NCBI GenBank assembly: GCA_036004365.1
Contig: DASYRN010000030.1
Coordinates: 1 to 64,000, forward strand
Direction: 5' to 3'
Source of the DNA: DP-36 sp036004365
GTDB lineage: Bacteria > Desulfobacterota > Binatia > UBA9968
DNA length: 64,000 nt
The position numbers and the translations under genes are program-made. Each line of letters begins with the position of its first letter. Within the stretch, counting starts at the first letter, position 1. The notes beneath the pieces were generated by a model. That model had not been told where the DNA came from, made no database searches, and was given only the letters and a program-made list of their open reading frames with translations. Below, piece after piece: positions 1 through 8,078 of the stretch.

Positions 1-1
1 C

Positions 2-196
2 TCCCTTGCGCAAATGGCGCCGCATGCAGTTCCTGACCCATTTGCAATCGCTGTGCTGATTGCGACCGTTATCGCCCTGTTGGTATGGCGATTCAGTGCA
101 TTCAAACTAATCATTGCCGGTTCAGTTTTCGGGGTGCTGCGGAGCCGCTTGTTGTCGCTTCTAGGAGAAAGGGCCGCACTCGCCATACGTCTGTGA
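2..196 (+). CDS. CHR-family (chromate) transporter, C-terminal end (partial)
   Basis: The frame is open to the left edge, so only the last ~64 residues of a protein that begins outside the window are visible. They form two hydrophobic segments separated by a Trp-Arg-Phe turn and end in a basic tail. The same arrangement (hydrophobic stretch, LWRF/VWRF, hydrophobic stretch) closes the complete chromate transporter just downstream, which is why I read this as the end of a second CHR-family permease. Internal ATG codons at the left edge are unlikely to be starts. About 150 bp of apparently non-coding sequence separates it from the next gene. The family call rests on a short region and is only moderately sure. 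Confidence 0.5.
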   Translation, partial: SLAQMAPHAVPDPFAIAVLIATVIALLVWRFSAFKLIIAGSVFGVLRSRLLSLLGERAALAIRL

Positions 197-351
197 GCGA
201 GGGTCTAGATCCAACCAATTATTAACTGACGAGATGGAGGCTCAAATGGCTGTGGTGAAGGGTCGATAGTGAAAATATGTGGGACGCTCTATGCGTTTCT
301 CCCGGCCAGCGGGGGCGCCGCGGTATTCGCCGAACAGTAAAAGGAGGAGAA

Positions 352-399
352 ATGACAACTTCGAAAGCAGAATCGGCTGAGCGATTACACAATGATTGA
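352..399 (+). CDS. possible 15-codon leader ORF coupled to chrA
   Basis: An ATG at 352 sits directly behind a strong Shine-Dalgarno (AAGGAGGAG, 341-349) and opens a 15-codon frame that stops at 397-399. The stop overlaps the ATG at 392 that begins the chromate transporter, in a different frame. The transporter start has no ribosome-binding site of its own. The arrangement suggests translational coupling or re-initiation. The alternative is a frameshift near the gene's start; the N-terminus before the first conserved helix is not conserved in the family, so the sequence alone does not decide. Confidence 0.4.
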   Translation: MTTSKAESAERLHND

Positions 400-1588
400 G
401 AACTCGGTACAAAACAGAGTTGGTTTATGGCCGCTCACCGGATATTTTCTGAAATTAGGCACAGTCGGTTTCGGCGGGCCGGTCGCGTTGGTAGGCTTCA
501 TGCACAGGGACCTCGTGGAGCAACGACGTTGGATCACCGAGGATACTTACAAGCTGTCTCTGGCGCTCGCCCAGATCATGCCCGGACCACTGGCGGCACA
601 AGTCGCGATAGCCATCGGTTATTTCGAGCGCGGCGTCCCGGGCGCAACGCTCGGCGGTTTAGCCTTCGTGCTTCCCTCGTTTCTGATGGTGGTTGCCATC
701 TCGTTAGCCTACGTCGCGTACGGCGGATTGTGGTGGATGCAGGCGCTTTTCTATGCGATCGGCGCAACGGTCACCGCCATTATCGCCATCGCTGCCTACA
801 AGCTCGCCCGCAGCACCAACAAGCGCGACCAGCTACTTTGGGGTATTTTCGCGCTACTCACGTTAGTAACCGTGTGGGCCCAGGCCGAGCTGGCGGAATT
901 CTTTATCCTAGCAGGAATGGTGGTTCTCCTCGTTCGGGCATGGCCAGGTTGGAGACGGGGTCTTCTCATGGGATTGGGCGGCGTAGTCCTGGGGTTGGCT
1001 ATCTGGCTGTTGGAGGCCTGGCTCCGCCAAGCCGGGACGGCAGACGATTCCATGAATGTACTAGTTCAGATTTTGCTGTTTTTTATCAAGGCGGGCGCTT
1101 TTGTCTTCGGCAGCGGGCTGGCGATCATTCCGTTTTTGCAACAGGGCGTGGTCCAGCAATTTGGCTGGCTCAACGAGCATCAGTTTTTGGATGCAGTGGC
1201 GGTGGCGATGATCACCCCTGGTCCCGTGGTTATCACAGTCGCTTTTATCGGCTTTCTCGTCGCCGGCTTGGCCGGTGCCATCATGGCTTCGATCGGCATC
1301 TTCCTGCCGGTCTATTTGTTTACCATTGTCCCGGCACCCTGGTTCAAACGCCACCGAGATAACCCACAGCTTAAGGCATTCGTTGATGGTGCCACCGCGT
1401 CAGCCACCGGTGCGATCACGGGCGCGGTGGTGTTGCTGGGTGTACGGGCGATCATTGACCTGCCCACGGCGATAATCGGGCTGGTCAGCTTAGGCGTCTT
1501 ATGGCGCTTCAAGGTCTCGGAGCCGGTGCTGGTCACCATTTCAGGACTTGTCGGATTGATACTCTGGCCGCTGCTGCGCATGGGGTGA
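392..1588 (+). CDS. chrA: chromate transporter ChrA (CHR family)
   Basis: This is an inner-membrane CHR-superfamily permease that exports chromate in characterised members. The 398-residue protein is of normal bidomain length. The N-terminal half carries the family's GFGGP motif (about residues 26-31) followed by a conserved HRDLVE segment and an AQIMPGPLAAQ stretch near residue 60. The second half repeats the pattern in diverged form (VFGSGLAIIPF near 240, MITPGPV near 272). About ten to twelve hydrophobic segments are visible. The start at 392 lacks its own ribosome-binding site and overlaps the stop of a short upstream frame. Downstream lie a ChrB-type protein and oxidative-stress genes, consistent with a chromate-resistance operon. 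Identity of the family is secure; substrate is by homology. Confidence 0.9.
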   Translation: MIENSVQNRVGLWPLTGYFLKLGTVGFGGPVALVGFMHRDLVEQRRWITEDTYKLSLALAQIMPGPLAAQVAIAIGYFERGVPGATLGGLAFVLPSFLMVVAISLAYVAYGGLWWMQALFYAIGATVTAIIAIAAYKLARSTNKRDQLLWGIFALLTLVTVWAQAELAEFFILAGMVVLLVRAWPGWRRGLLMGLGGVVLGLAIWLLEAWLRQAGTADDSMNVLVQILLFFIKAGAFVFGSGLAIIPFLQQGVVQQFGWLNEHQFLDAVAVAMITPGPVVITVAFIGFLVAGLAGAIMASIGIFLPVYLFTIVPAPWFKRHRDNPQLKAFVDGATASATGAITGAVVLLGVRAIIDLPTAIIGLVSLGVLWRFKVSEPVLVTISGLVGLILWPLLRMG

Positions 1589-1635
1589 CCTGATGAGCTA
1601 TTCTATAATTCTTGAAGATGAAAGGAGCAAAAACT

Positions 1636-2091
1636 ATGAAGTGGGTAACCCGCGCTCGACCGAAAGTGGATCGCGTGGCCTGTCCGTGGCTGATCAAACG
1701 ATTCGTTGACCCACAAGGCGAGTTTCTATACGTGCTGGCGGACCAAGTAATGGAGACAGCGCAGCGCGAAGGAGCAATCCCGTTCGATGTGCCGAACGTC
1801 GAGCTCGGTCATCATGGCCCCGAATGTAGCTTCGACGCCATCATAAAAAAATACAAACTCAAAGACCCAGCTCTCGAAAGGTTGGCTCTGATTGTCCGAG
1901 GTGCTGACACAAAGGCTAAAGATCTGACCCCGGAATCCCTAGGTCTGGAGGCGATCGCCGAGGGATTCCGGCTAGTGTTTCAGAACGACCATGAACTGCT
2001 AGAGCGAGAGATGCCAGTCTATGATGCGTTGTTTGCTTATTGCCAAGAGATGGTGCCGCAAGAGAGGGTCAAAAGCAAAGCCAAGGAATAG
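1636..2091 (+). CDS. chrB: ChrB-type chromate resistance protein
   Basis: The 151-residue protein corresponds to the C-terminal ChrB domain (Chrome_Resist family) without the N-terminal regulatory half of long ChrB proteins. Recognisable motifs are the CPWLIKRFVDP segment near residue 18, a FDVPNVELGHHG block near residue 55 and a CSFDAI segment following it. Family members sense chromate or aid resistance; the mechanism of the short form is not settled. I prefer the ATG at 1636 because GGAG at 1624-1627 is well spaced from it; TTG at 1612 and ATG at 1618 are in frame but poorly placed. It follows chrA by about 47 bp and probably shares its transcript. Confidence 0.85.
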   Translation: MKWVTRARPKVDRVACPWLIKRFVDPQGEFLYVLADQVMETAQREGAIPFDVPNVELGHHGPECSFDAIIKKYKLKDPALERLALIVRGADTKAKDLTPESLGLEAIAEGFRLVFQNDHELLEREMPVYDALFAYCQEMVPQERVKSKAKE

Positions 2092-2099
2092 GCGGAAAG

Positions 2100-2792
2100 A
2101 TGAAATTTGAAAAAGCGACAAAGGTCAAAGCGCTGATAGCAATGATCGTGTCGATTCTTACAGGAGGCGTTGCCGCACAGACTGTAAAGGACGCCCGGCC
2201 AGTCTGGAAGTGGAGCTTTGATGCCGATCGTGGCGGCGAACCACCGTCAGGTTTCTCATTCGGCCGGACTGGCAGTGGACGGGTTGGCCGATGGGTTGTC
2301 CGGGCTGAAAAAGACGCACCCAGTGGAACAAACGTACTGGCTCAGGTCGATGAGGACAACCCAAGCTATAGATTTCCTATTGCAGTAGCTAATGAACCTT
2401 CACTGCAAAACTTTCGGCTCTCGGTCCGCTGTAAGCCGATATCCGGAAAGGTGGATCAAGCTTGCGGCCTGGTCTTTCGCTACCGTGATGAGAACAACTA
2501 TTATGTTATCCGTGCCAATGCCTTGGAGGATAACGTCCGATTTTATTACGTCAAGGATGGAAAACGAAATCAGCTTGCGAGCTGGTCTGGTCGAGTCTCA
2601 AGTGGTTCTTGGCACGAACTCCGGGTTGACGCCCGTGGAGAGCATTTAGAGGTCTACTGGAACGGCAAGAGGGTCATCGATGCCAAAGACACGACCTTTA
2701 GCGCTCCAGGCAAGGTAGGAGTCTGGACCAAGGCTGATTCGGTCACCTACTTCGACGACCTAAGCGCGACACCGCTGCCAAGCGGGGAATGA
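2100..2792 (+). CDS. secreted LamG/3-keto-disaccharide-hydrolase-like domain protein
   Basis: The 230-residue product has a Sec signal peptide (basic start, hydrophobic core near residues 9-22, cleavage after GVAAQ). One beta-sandwich domain of the concanavalin/LamG or DUF1080 type follows, with the typical alternation of W/Y-rich strands: GLVFRYRDENNYYVIR near 125 and a W-x-G-K-R-V block near 195, then a FDDL strand near the end. Such domains bind or cleave sugars, but no catalytic residue can be named here. The start follows the chrB stop by 8 bp, with GGCGGAAAG as a weak ribosome-binding site, so it belongs to the chromate cluster operon. Its role in metal stress is unknown. Confidence 0.7.
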   Translation: MKFEKATKVKALIAMIVSILTGGVAAQTVKDARPVWKWSFDADRGGEPPSGFSFGRTGSGRVGRWVVRAEKDAPSGTNVLAQVDEDNPSYRFPIAVANEPSLQNFRLSVRCKPISGKVDQACGLVFRYRDENNYYVIRANALEDNVRFYYVKDGKRNQLASWSGRVSSGSWHELRVDARGEHLEVYWNGKRVIDAKDTTFSAPGKVGVWTKADSVTYFDDLSATPLPSGE

Positions 2793-2810
2793 ATTTTAGA
2801 CGGAGGCACC

Positions 2811-3052
2811 GTGAAATATGAAATAAAACTGTTGTCCTGCGATCCTTCCGAACTCAAGGGATTGTCAGAAAAACTCATCCTCAGTCACTATCAAAACAAT
2901 TATGGCGGTGCGGTGAAGCGCTGGACATGTACGAGCATTCCTATCATATGGATTACGGTGCTAATGCAGCTGCCTACGTGGATGCCTTTACGCAGAACAT
3001 TAACTGGGAAAACGTCTTCCGCCTTTATCGCACAGCAACTAGAAAGTCCTGA
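2811..3052 (+). pseudogene. Fe/Mn superoxide dismutase remnant with large internal deletion
   Basis: A GTG with a good ribosome-binding site (GGAGG at 2802) begins a frame that encodes a normal SOD N-terminus, including the metal-ligand His in LSHYQNNYGGAVKR. At about 2920 the sequence jumps, in another frame, directly to the SOD C-terminal metal site (ALDMYEHSYHMDYG, carrying the ligand Asp and His) and ends at the TGA at 3050. The roughly 110-120 residues between, with the second ligand His, are missing, and the two halves are out of frame. The gene cannot make an active enzyme. The surviving ends are well conserved, so the deletion looks recent. Confidence 0.75.
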
Positions 3053-3146
3053 TCTTGCTTCTGAGACCTGGGTCTTCATGAAAATAGTTAAGGACCAGGC
3101 GCGACTAATGGCGCGAGCATCTAATAACGATGAAAGGAGTTTAAAT

Positions 3147-4070
3147 ATGGAAAAGAGCATGAAGAAAGTGCATTTCCCCGTCATGGGGGGATTCGTCGCG
3201 TTTGTATACTTAGCGCTGGCGGGCGCTGCATCACCTGGTCTCGCAGCAGAGCGGAAACTCGACGCCGCCAAAATCGAGCAGCTCACGGGCGCAAAAGGAG
3301 AACTCAACGAAAAAGAAGGCGTGTTTACGGTCAGAGTTCCTCGCACGGACCTTCAGGTTACTACAGCCGGAGTGAAGATGAATCCGGCTATGGGCTTGAC
3401 CTCATATGCAGCCTTTATGAAAGCCGGTGCCAAAACAATGGTTATGGGTGACACTACACTGCTCGAAGATCAGGTCAATCCGGTAATGAGTGTCGCGCTG
3501 GAGAATGGCCTGGAAGTTACAGCCCTTCACAACCATTTTTTCTGGGACTCCCCCAAAGTTATGTTCATGCACATCGGTGGTATGGGGGATGACGCAAAAT
3601 TGGCCTCGGCAGTCGGCAAAGTATTCGCGAAGATCAAGGAGACCAGCGGCGGTAAAGGGCAAATACCAAAAGCCGATCTCGATCCTGCCAAAACTTCACT
3701 GGATCCCAAAAACATTGAAGGCATTATGGGCGTGAAGGGACAAATGGGTAGTGGGGTTTACAAGATCACGATAGGTCGTACCACAAAGATGCACGGCCAC
3801 GAGGTTGGCAACGCAATGGGCATCAACACGTGGGCGGCGTTTGTCGGAAGTGACCAACAGGCGGTGGTCGATGGTGATTTTGTGATGTTAGAGAAAGAGC
3901 TTCAATCGGTACTCAAAGCGTTGCGTGGTGCGGGGATCAATGTGGTTGCTATTCACAACCACATCGAGACGGAATCGCCGCGCATTGTCTTTCTGCACTA
4001 CTGGGGTGTGGGCTCGACGACTGACCTTGCCAAGGGGTTGAAAGCTGCCCTCGATACACAAAAGAAATGA
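3147..4070 (+). CDS. DUF1259 (LppY/LpqO-like) exported protein
   Basis: The 307-residue protein has a signal peptide (hydrophobic core about residues 9-25, cleavage after GLAAE) and two tandem DUF1259 domains, about 35-160 and 175-300. Each repeat carries a His-Asn-His motif (ALHNHFFWDSP and AIHNHIETESP), probably a metal site. The upstream reading frame is open through the SOD remnant, so a long fusion start at 2811 is possible on paper. The ATG at 3147 has its own AAAGGAG site, starts the signal peptide and is much more likely. The function of the family is not known; it commonly sits in metal- and oxidative-stress clusters, as here. Confidence 0.85.
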   Translation: MEKSMKKVHFPVMGGFVAFVYLALAGAASPGLAAERKLDAAKIEQLTGAKGELNEKEGVFTVRVPRTDLQVTTAGVKMNPAMGLTSYAAFMKAGAKTMVMGDTTLLEDQVNPVMSVALENGLEVTALHNHFFWDSPKVMFMHIGGMGDDAKLASAVGKVFAKIKETSGGKGQIPKADLDPAKTSLDPKNIEGIMGVKGQMGSGVYKITIGRTTKMHGHEVGNAMGINTWAAFVGSDQQAVVDGDFVMLEKELQSVLKALRGAGINVVAIHNHIETESPRIVFLHYWGVGSTTDLAKGLKAALDTQKK

Positions 4071-4106
4071 GCTTGGAAATCCTAAGGGCTGGCGAGGCAG
4101 AAAAAA

Positions 4107-5096
4107 ATGAAAAGGTTCTACAATATTTTTCTGATCGGACTTACTGTACTTGTGGTTAGGGCCCGAGCCGAAGAGCCTCCGCTGCTACGGTTGGTGCAAA
4201 CGATCACTTTGCCCCATGTCGAAGGACGCATTGATCACATGGCCGTGGATCTTAAAGGCGAACGGCTATTCATCGCCGCACTCGGGAACAATACGGTAGA
4301 AATCGTGGACCTCCGTGGGAGGAAACGTATTGGGAGCATCTACGGGCTGCATGAGCCGCAGGGTGTCAGTTTTATTCCGGAGTTTAACAAGATTTTTATC
4401 GCCAACGGTAAAGGTGGCACTTGCGATGTGTTCGATGGGTCGTCGTTTAAGCTCATTAAGAGCATCAAGTTTTTCGATGACGCCGACAATATTCGCTACG
4501 CGTCCGCGCGCCGTATCTATGTCGGCTACGGTAGCGGTGGCCTCGGCATCATCGATGCAGCAAATGGCGATCAACTCGGCGATATTAAGCTCGAGGGTCA
4601 TCCTGAATCGTTCCAGCTAGAAAAGTCAGGCCCGCGCATTTTCGTAAATATCCCCACGTCCCAAAAGGTAGTGGTTGTGGACCAGGAAAAACGCGCTGTG
4701 ACTACAGCGTGGCCAACCTTGGGCGCCACGGGCAACTTTCCCATGGCGCTGGACGAAACGCATCATCGGCTGTTTGTCGGGTTTCGAAAGCCAGCGAAAC
4801 TCTTTGTTTTCGACACAGAATCGGGCAGAGCCGTTGCCAACCTGGACAGCCCCGGGGACGCCGACGACATTTTTTACGATGCTGCACATAGGCGAATTTA
4901 CATTTCCGGGGGAGAGGGTTTTATCGGTGTTGTTCAACAACAGGATGCTGACCATTACAAGACGGTCACAAAAATTCTCACTGCATCAGGCGCTCGCACG
5001 TCATTGTTTGTGCCTGAAGTAGGGCGCCTTTACCTCGCGGTTCCGCACCGAGGAAACCAAGAGGCAGAGATTCGCGTTTACGAAGCGCGGCCGTGA
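4107..5096 (+). CDS. YncE-like YVTN beta-propeller protein, exported
   Basis: The 329-residue product starts with a signal peptide (MKRFYNIFLIGLTVLVV, cleavage near ARAEE). It continues as about six to seven repeats of the YVTN/NHL-like beta-propeller type, with recurring blocks such as RLFIAALGNNTVEIVD, KIFIANGKGG and RRIYISGGEG. Proteins of this kind are periplasmic propellers that bind partners or ligands; YncE binds DNA in E. coli, but the role here is unknown. It lies 36 bp after the DUF1259 gene in the same direction and probably belongs to the same operon. Confidence 0.8.
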   Translation: MKRFYNIFLIGLTVLVVRARAEEPPLLRLVQTITLPHVEGRIDHMAVDLKGERLFIAALGNNTVEIVDLRGRKRIGSIYGLHEPQGVSFIPEFNKIFIANGKGGTCDVFDGSSFKLIKSIKFFDDADNIRYASARRIYVGYGSGGLGIIDAANGDQLGDIKLEGHPESFQLEKSGPRIFVNIPTSQKVVVVDQEKRAVTTAWPTLGATGNFPMALDETHHRLFVGFRKPAKLFVFDTESGRAVANLDSPGDADDIFYDAAHRRIYISGGEGFIGVVQQQDADHYKTVTKILTASGARTSLFVPEVGRLYLAVPHRGNQEAEIRVYEARP

Positions 5097-5115
5097 ATAG
5101 AACAAGACATTTGAC

Positions 5116-5880
5116 ATGAGGACTTTGCCCTACTCTGTTACGCTCTCGAGTCTGCTTCTTGCCTGTGTTCTGCTGATCCCTTTCTCCTCTGCCTGGGGAT
5201 ATAGACCGTTTGTCTCCACCGACGCCGCCGTCGCCAATTTTAGGGAGACGGAGATCGAGCTTGGGTACTTTAACTTGGAACGAGAAAGGGGGAAAAACAC
5301 CTTCATCATTCCAAAGGTCGTGCTTAACTACGGACTTATTCGAAACCTTGAGCTCGTTGCGGAATTTGGCATTGAAGAACCTCCGCACGGTTCAGTCCGG
5401 CTCGCGGACCCTGCGCTATCGCTGAAAGCGGTCCTTAAAGAGGGAATTTTCCAGGAAAAGGACGGAGTGAGCTTCGCTGTCGAGGCCGGGCCGCTCTTAC
5501 CTTCCACAACCAAAGAGGAAAACAGTTTTGGTTTCGAAGGGGTCGGGATACTGAGTGGAAGATATGGCGCATTAACATATCATCTAAACTTCGGTGGAGG
5601 AGTCGATAGGGCGGAGACTAACCCTTTTGCCATCTGGGGAGTTATCGCGGAGTTTCCCATTGCCCCTAAGCTTCGATTGGTCGGAGAAGTCAACGGGGAG
5701 AGCGTTAAAGGCAAGTCGGGTGATAATTCCGCCCTCCTCGGCTTCATCTGGGAGTCGCCATGGCGAAATGTTTTCATCGATGCAGGGGTTCGGAGAGGCA
5801 TCAGCAGGGCGGCCGCCGACTGGATGTTTACAACCGGATTGACTTTCAGCTTCTCCCTGGCAACGGCCGCTCATAACTAA
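5116..5880 (+). CDS. outer-membrane beta-barrel protein (phenol-degradation MetA-like/transporter-like)
   Basis: The 254-residue protein has a signal peptide ending near SSAWG. It consists of alternating amphipathic strands with aromatic girdles and ends in an F-S-F-type C-terminal strand (GLTFSFSLA, plus five extra residues), the pattern expected for an outer-membrane barrel. The ETEIELGYFNLERE opening and repeated GxxxE/NLELVAEFGIE strands resemble the family annotated as MetA-pathway phenol-degradation proteins or putative channels. It is the last gene of the chromate-cluster run, 19 bp after the propeller gene. Substrate unknown. Confidence 0.65.
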   Translation: MRTLPYSVTLSSLLLACVLLIPFSSAWGYRPFVSTDAAVANFRETEIELGYFNLERERGKNTFIIPKVVLNYGLIRNLELVAEFGIEEPPHGSVRLADPALSLKAVLKEGIFQEKDGVSFAVEAGPLLPSTTKEENSFGFEGVGILSGRYGALTYHLNFGGGVDRAETNPFAIWGVIAEFPIAPKLRLVGEVNGESVKGKSGDNSALLGFIWESPWRNVFIDAGVRRGISRAAADWMFTTGLTFSFSLATAAHN

Positions 5881-6125
5881 TCCGCCAAGATAGTCGCGCC
5901 TCTCGTTTTGCGCGGTTCTGGACAAGCCATTCCTTGAAGGACACAATGCAAAAGTGCGGACGGCAATTCCATGCAAGATGTTACAGAATGGCCTAGCGGA
6001 AACATTCATTCATCTTCCCACGTGCCATACCATTCGAGTTTCTCTCTTCGCTTTTGGAAGCCAGCTGCAGGCATGAGATCATCAGTGTTATCAATTACAA
6101 AGGTAAATATTTGACCCTGACTCTT

Positions 6126-6959
6126 TTACTCGGTAGAACCCGGGCGATGCTTGTGAGGCGATGAACTCCTGACTAGGGAGAGAAGTTCTTCCGGTGGCAT
6201 GTTGGAAGTTAACATGCAGATTATATTATCCTCACGGTGGAGCACTGCGTGGATTCCATCGCGGGAGAAGCTATAGAATCTAATCTTCGTCTCGGGATCA
6301 AAAAAGACTGTAGCCTCTTTGGGTGCATCTTCCTCTGTACCGAGAAAAGTGAAACAGGTGATAGAAAGCCCGTTCCCTCTAAAGAAAGCCACTAGGATTT
6401 GGCGTCCCTTAACTTCCTGGACCGTCCCGCCTATAGGCTTTACCCCCAACGGGGAGAAATCATACCCCAGCGGACCGAATTTGCCGTGCACAGCATGATG
6501 CAGCCAAGCATGTAATTCATCCGTATTTGTCGCCTCCCGAAGAGAGACCTCGCCCCTATCGATCTTTGCCCGGATCTGTAGAGCCGCCAGAGAAATGGAT
6601 TGACTGGGTGGCTGCATGAGAAAGAACATAGAGATAACAAGGATGACAAGAAGGGCGGAAGCAAAAGCTGGACGGAGGAATGGCTGCAAGCGAAGGATCA
6701 GCTTGCTCCTCCCATTGGAAGATTCGGCTTCCTTTGGCATGGTGCGCTGATCAGATAGAATCCTTTGCCTGAGGTCGACCGGCGCAACCACGCTGGCGCT
6801 AACCGTGCGAATCTCCCTGTTTAAAGACCGCTCCCACTCATAAGCCCGCTGGCACCTCGGGCAATCTCTGAGATGACCTTCTATAGAGGATCGCTCCGGG
6901 TCAGATAGTTCATTATCGATCAGGGCGCTTATCAGTTCTTCTGCCTGTTCGCACTTCAT
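6126..6959 (-). CDS. anti-sigma factor with N-terminal zinc finger (zf-HC2)
   Basis: The 277-residue membrane protein should hold the adjacent ECF sigma factor inactive until a stress signal. Residues 1-45 contain the anti-sigma zinc-finger pattern (C3, then HLRDCPRC near residues 29-36). A single transmembrane helix lies around residues 97-117. The remaining extracytoplasmic domain of about 150 residues has no motif I can name. Its start lies inside the 3' end of the sigma gene (47-bp overlap), the usual coupled arrangement. The signal it senses cannot be read, but the neighbours are chromate and redox genes. Confidence 0.85.
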   Translation of the reverse strand: MKCEQAEELISALIDNELSDPERSSIEGHLRDCPRCQRAYEWERSLNREIRTVSASVVAPVDLRQRILSDQRTMPKEAESSNGRSKLILRLQPFLRPAFASALLVILVISMFFLMQPPSQSISLAALQIRAKIDRGEVSLREATNTDELHAWLHHAVHGKFGPLGYDFSPLGVKPIGGTVQEVKGRQILVAFFRGNGLSITCFTFLGTEEDAPKEATVFFDPETKIRFYSFSRDGIHAVLHREDNIICMLTSNMPPEELLSLVRSSSPHKHRPGSTE

Positions 6960-7539
6960 TTTTTCTCTCTTCCTTCTCTTCGATGCCCATGTATCCCTTA
7001 AGGTGCTTGTAAATCAGTCTTCTGCCGCGGGAGAGCCGGGAGCGGATTGTACCCAACGGGCACGAGAGTATCTCCGCTGCTTCTTCATAAGAAAAATCTC
7101 CCATAACTACCAAAATAATGGGCAGACGGAACTCCTCAGGGATTTTGTTTAAAACATCAGTAATTTTTCCCTTCAGTTCTTTTAGTAAGATGTGGGTTTC
7201 CGGCCCGGGGTTTTCGGTCGGTACCTGCTCCCAATAGTCCGAAGGCCCTCCGTCCTCACCGAAATTGTCTTCTGCCGAGAGCCATTTCTTTTTCTGGTTG
7301 CAATGATGGAAAAAGAAATTATAAAGGATCGTTGTGAGCCAGGCCTTCATGTTGGTCCCCGGAGTAAACTGCATGTAGGAACCGAGAGCGCGCGAATAGG
7401 TCTCCTGAACCAAGTCTTTAGCCTCGTTAGATTCCTTTGCGAGGTAGAGGGCAATCCGATAGAGATGATCGAGGTGAGTCATGGCTTCATGGGAAAACTT
7501 TTCCCTCTCTTTGTCCCTCGTCTCTTCCCCCCGGGCCAT
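6913..7539 (-). CDS. ECF sigma factor (sigma-70 family, RpoE-like)
   Basis: The 208-residue protein has sigma region 2 (about residues 20-90, with DLVQETYSRAL and the FxPGTNMKAWLTTILYN core recognition helix) and region 4 (about 125-180, with EEAAEILSCPLGTIRSRLSRGRRL helix-turn-helix). The rest is a charged C-terminal tail that overlaps the anti-sigma gene. I use the ATG at 7539; a TTG at 7575 and an ATG near the conserved start of region 2 are alternatives. It points away from the chromate cluster, so regulation of that cluster by this factor is possible but only inferred from proximity. Confidence 0.88.
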   Translation of the reverse strand: MARGEETRDKEREKFSHEAMTHLDHLYRIALYLAKESNEAKDLVQETYSRALGSYMQFTPGTNMKAWLTTILYNFFFHHCNQKKKWLSAEDNFGEDGGPSDYWEQVPTENPGPETHILLKELKGKITDVLNKIPEEFRLPIILVVMGDFSYEEAAEILSCPLGTIRSRLSRGRRLIYKHLKGYMGIEEKEERKNEVRTGRRTDKRPDR

Positions 7540-8078
7540 GCAATGATTGATACATAAGGCAAGGCTAATGTTCAATCAGTACGCCTAGTAATGCAACGAT
7601 TTTGGTACGTTTGAAGTTCCGGAAGATGGTAGAGTCTACGTGAGAGTGAACTCCGAGGGATCAGCTCGTCACACAGCAGAGATTTTCTGGCCTTCATTAA
7701 CTGTCGCAATTTCTGTGTCTTTTCCGCTCCCTTCGTTTACTTTTATGCTCCCCTGAAGCCTGTCCTCTCCGGTCAAGATTTTCTGTTAAAAAATTCCTGG
7801 GAACTTTTTCAGGTCCGTTCTACTTGACAGAGTAATAGGCCGATGATCGGCCGGAGAGGCGAAGAAATGAAGAATATCATTGTTTCCGGTCCCGAGGAGC
7901 ACTGTTATGCTAAATCCAATCATCCTCAGGGAAGGCTTAGAGCAGGCAGCTCTCGATTACTGATGGGTGAAGGATCATCTCCGTTGAGGCGCGGGTTCAT
8001 ATGACGGTATTTCCGTATCGTCCTTTCAACGCAGACTGGTACCGATCACGAAGGCTTCATTTCCAGGAGGAGGAAAAT
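7540..8078. other. gap with no clear gene
   Basis: This stretch holds the divergent upstream regions of the sigma-factor operon and the cupin gene. A 45-codon frame at 7867-8004 has a plausible GAGGCGAAG site but an unremarkable sequence, and I do not call it. A short perfect palindrome lies at 7838-7852. The sequence GGGAAC at 7799-7804 resembles an ECF -35 element but lacks a properly spaced -10 partner. Confidence 0.4.
7838..7852. promoter_or_regulatory. palindromic operator-like site
   Basis: GGCCGAT-G-ATCGGCC is a perfect 7-bp inverted repeat around one base. It lies 8 bp after a TTGACA hexamer (7824-7829), where it would cover the region just upstream of a -10 element. No good -10 is visible. 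It could be an operator for the downstream cupin gene, or chance. Confidence 0.25.

Noticed and set aside
2811..4070. 419-residue fusion of SOD N-terminus to DUF1259
   Set aside because: The DUF1259 part has its own ribosome-binding site and signal peptide at 3147; the upstream frame is the broken SOD gene.
7799..7830. ECF-type promoter (GGGAAC...)
   Set aside because: No -10 element at the required distance; the nearby CGTT is too close.
7867..8004. 45-codon ORF before the cupin gene
   Set aside because: Unremarkable composition and no motif; kept only as part of the gap description.
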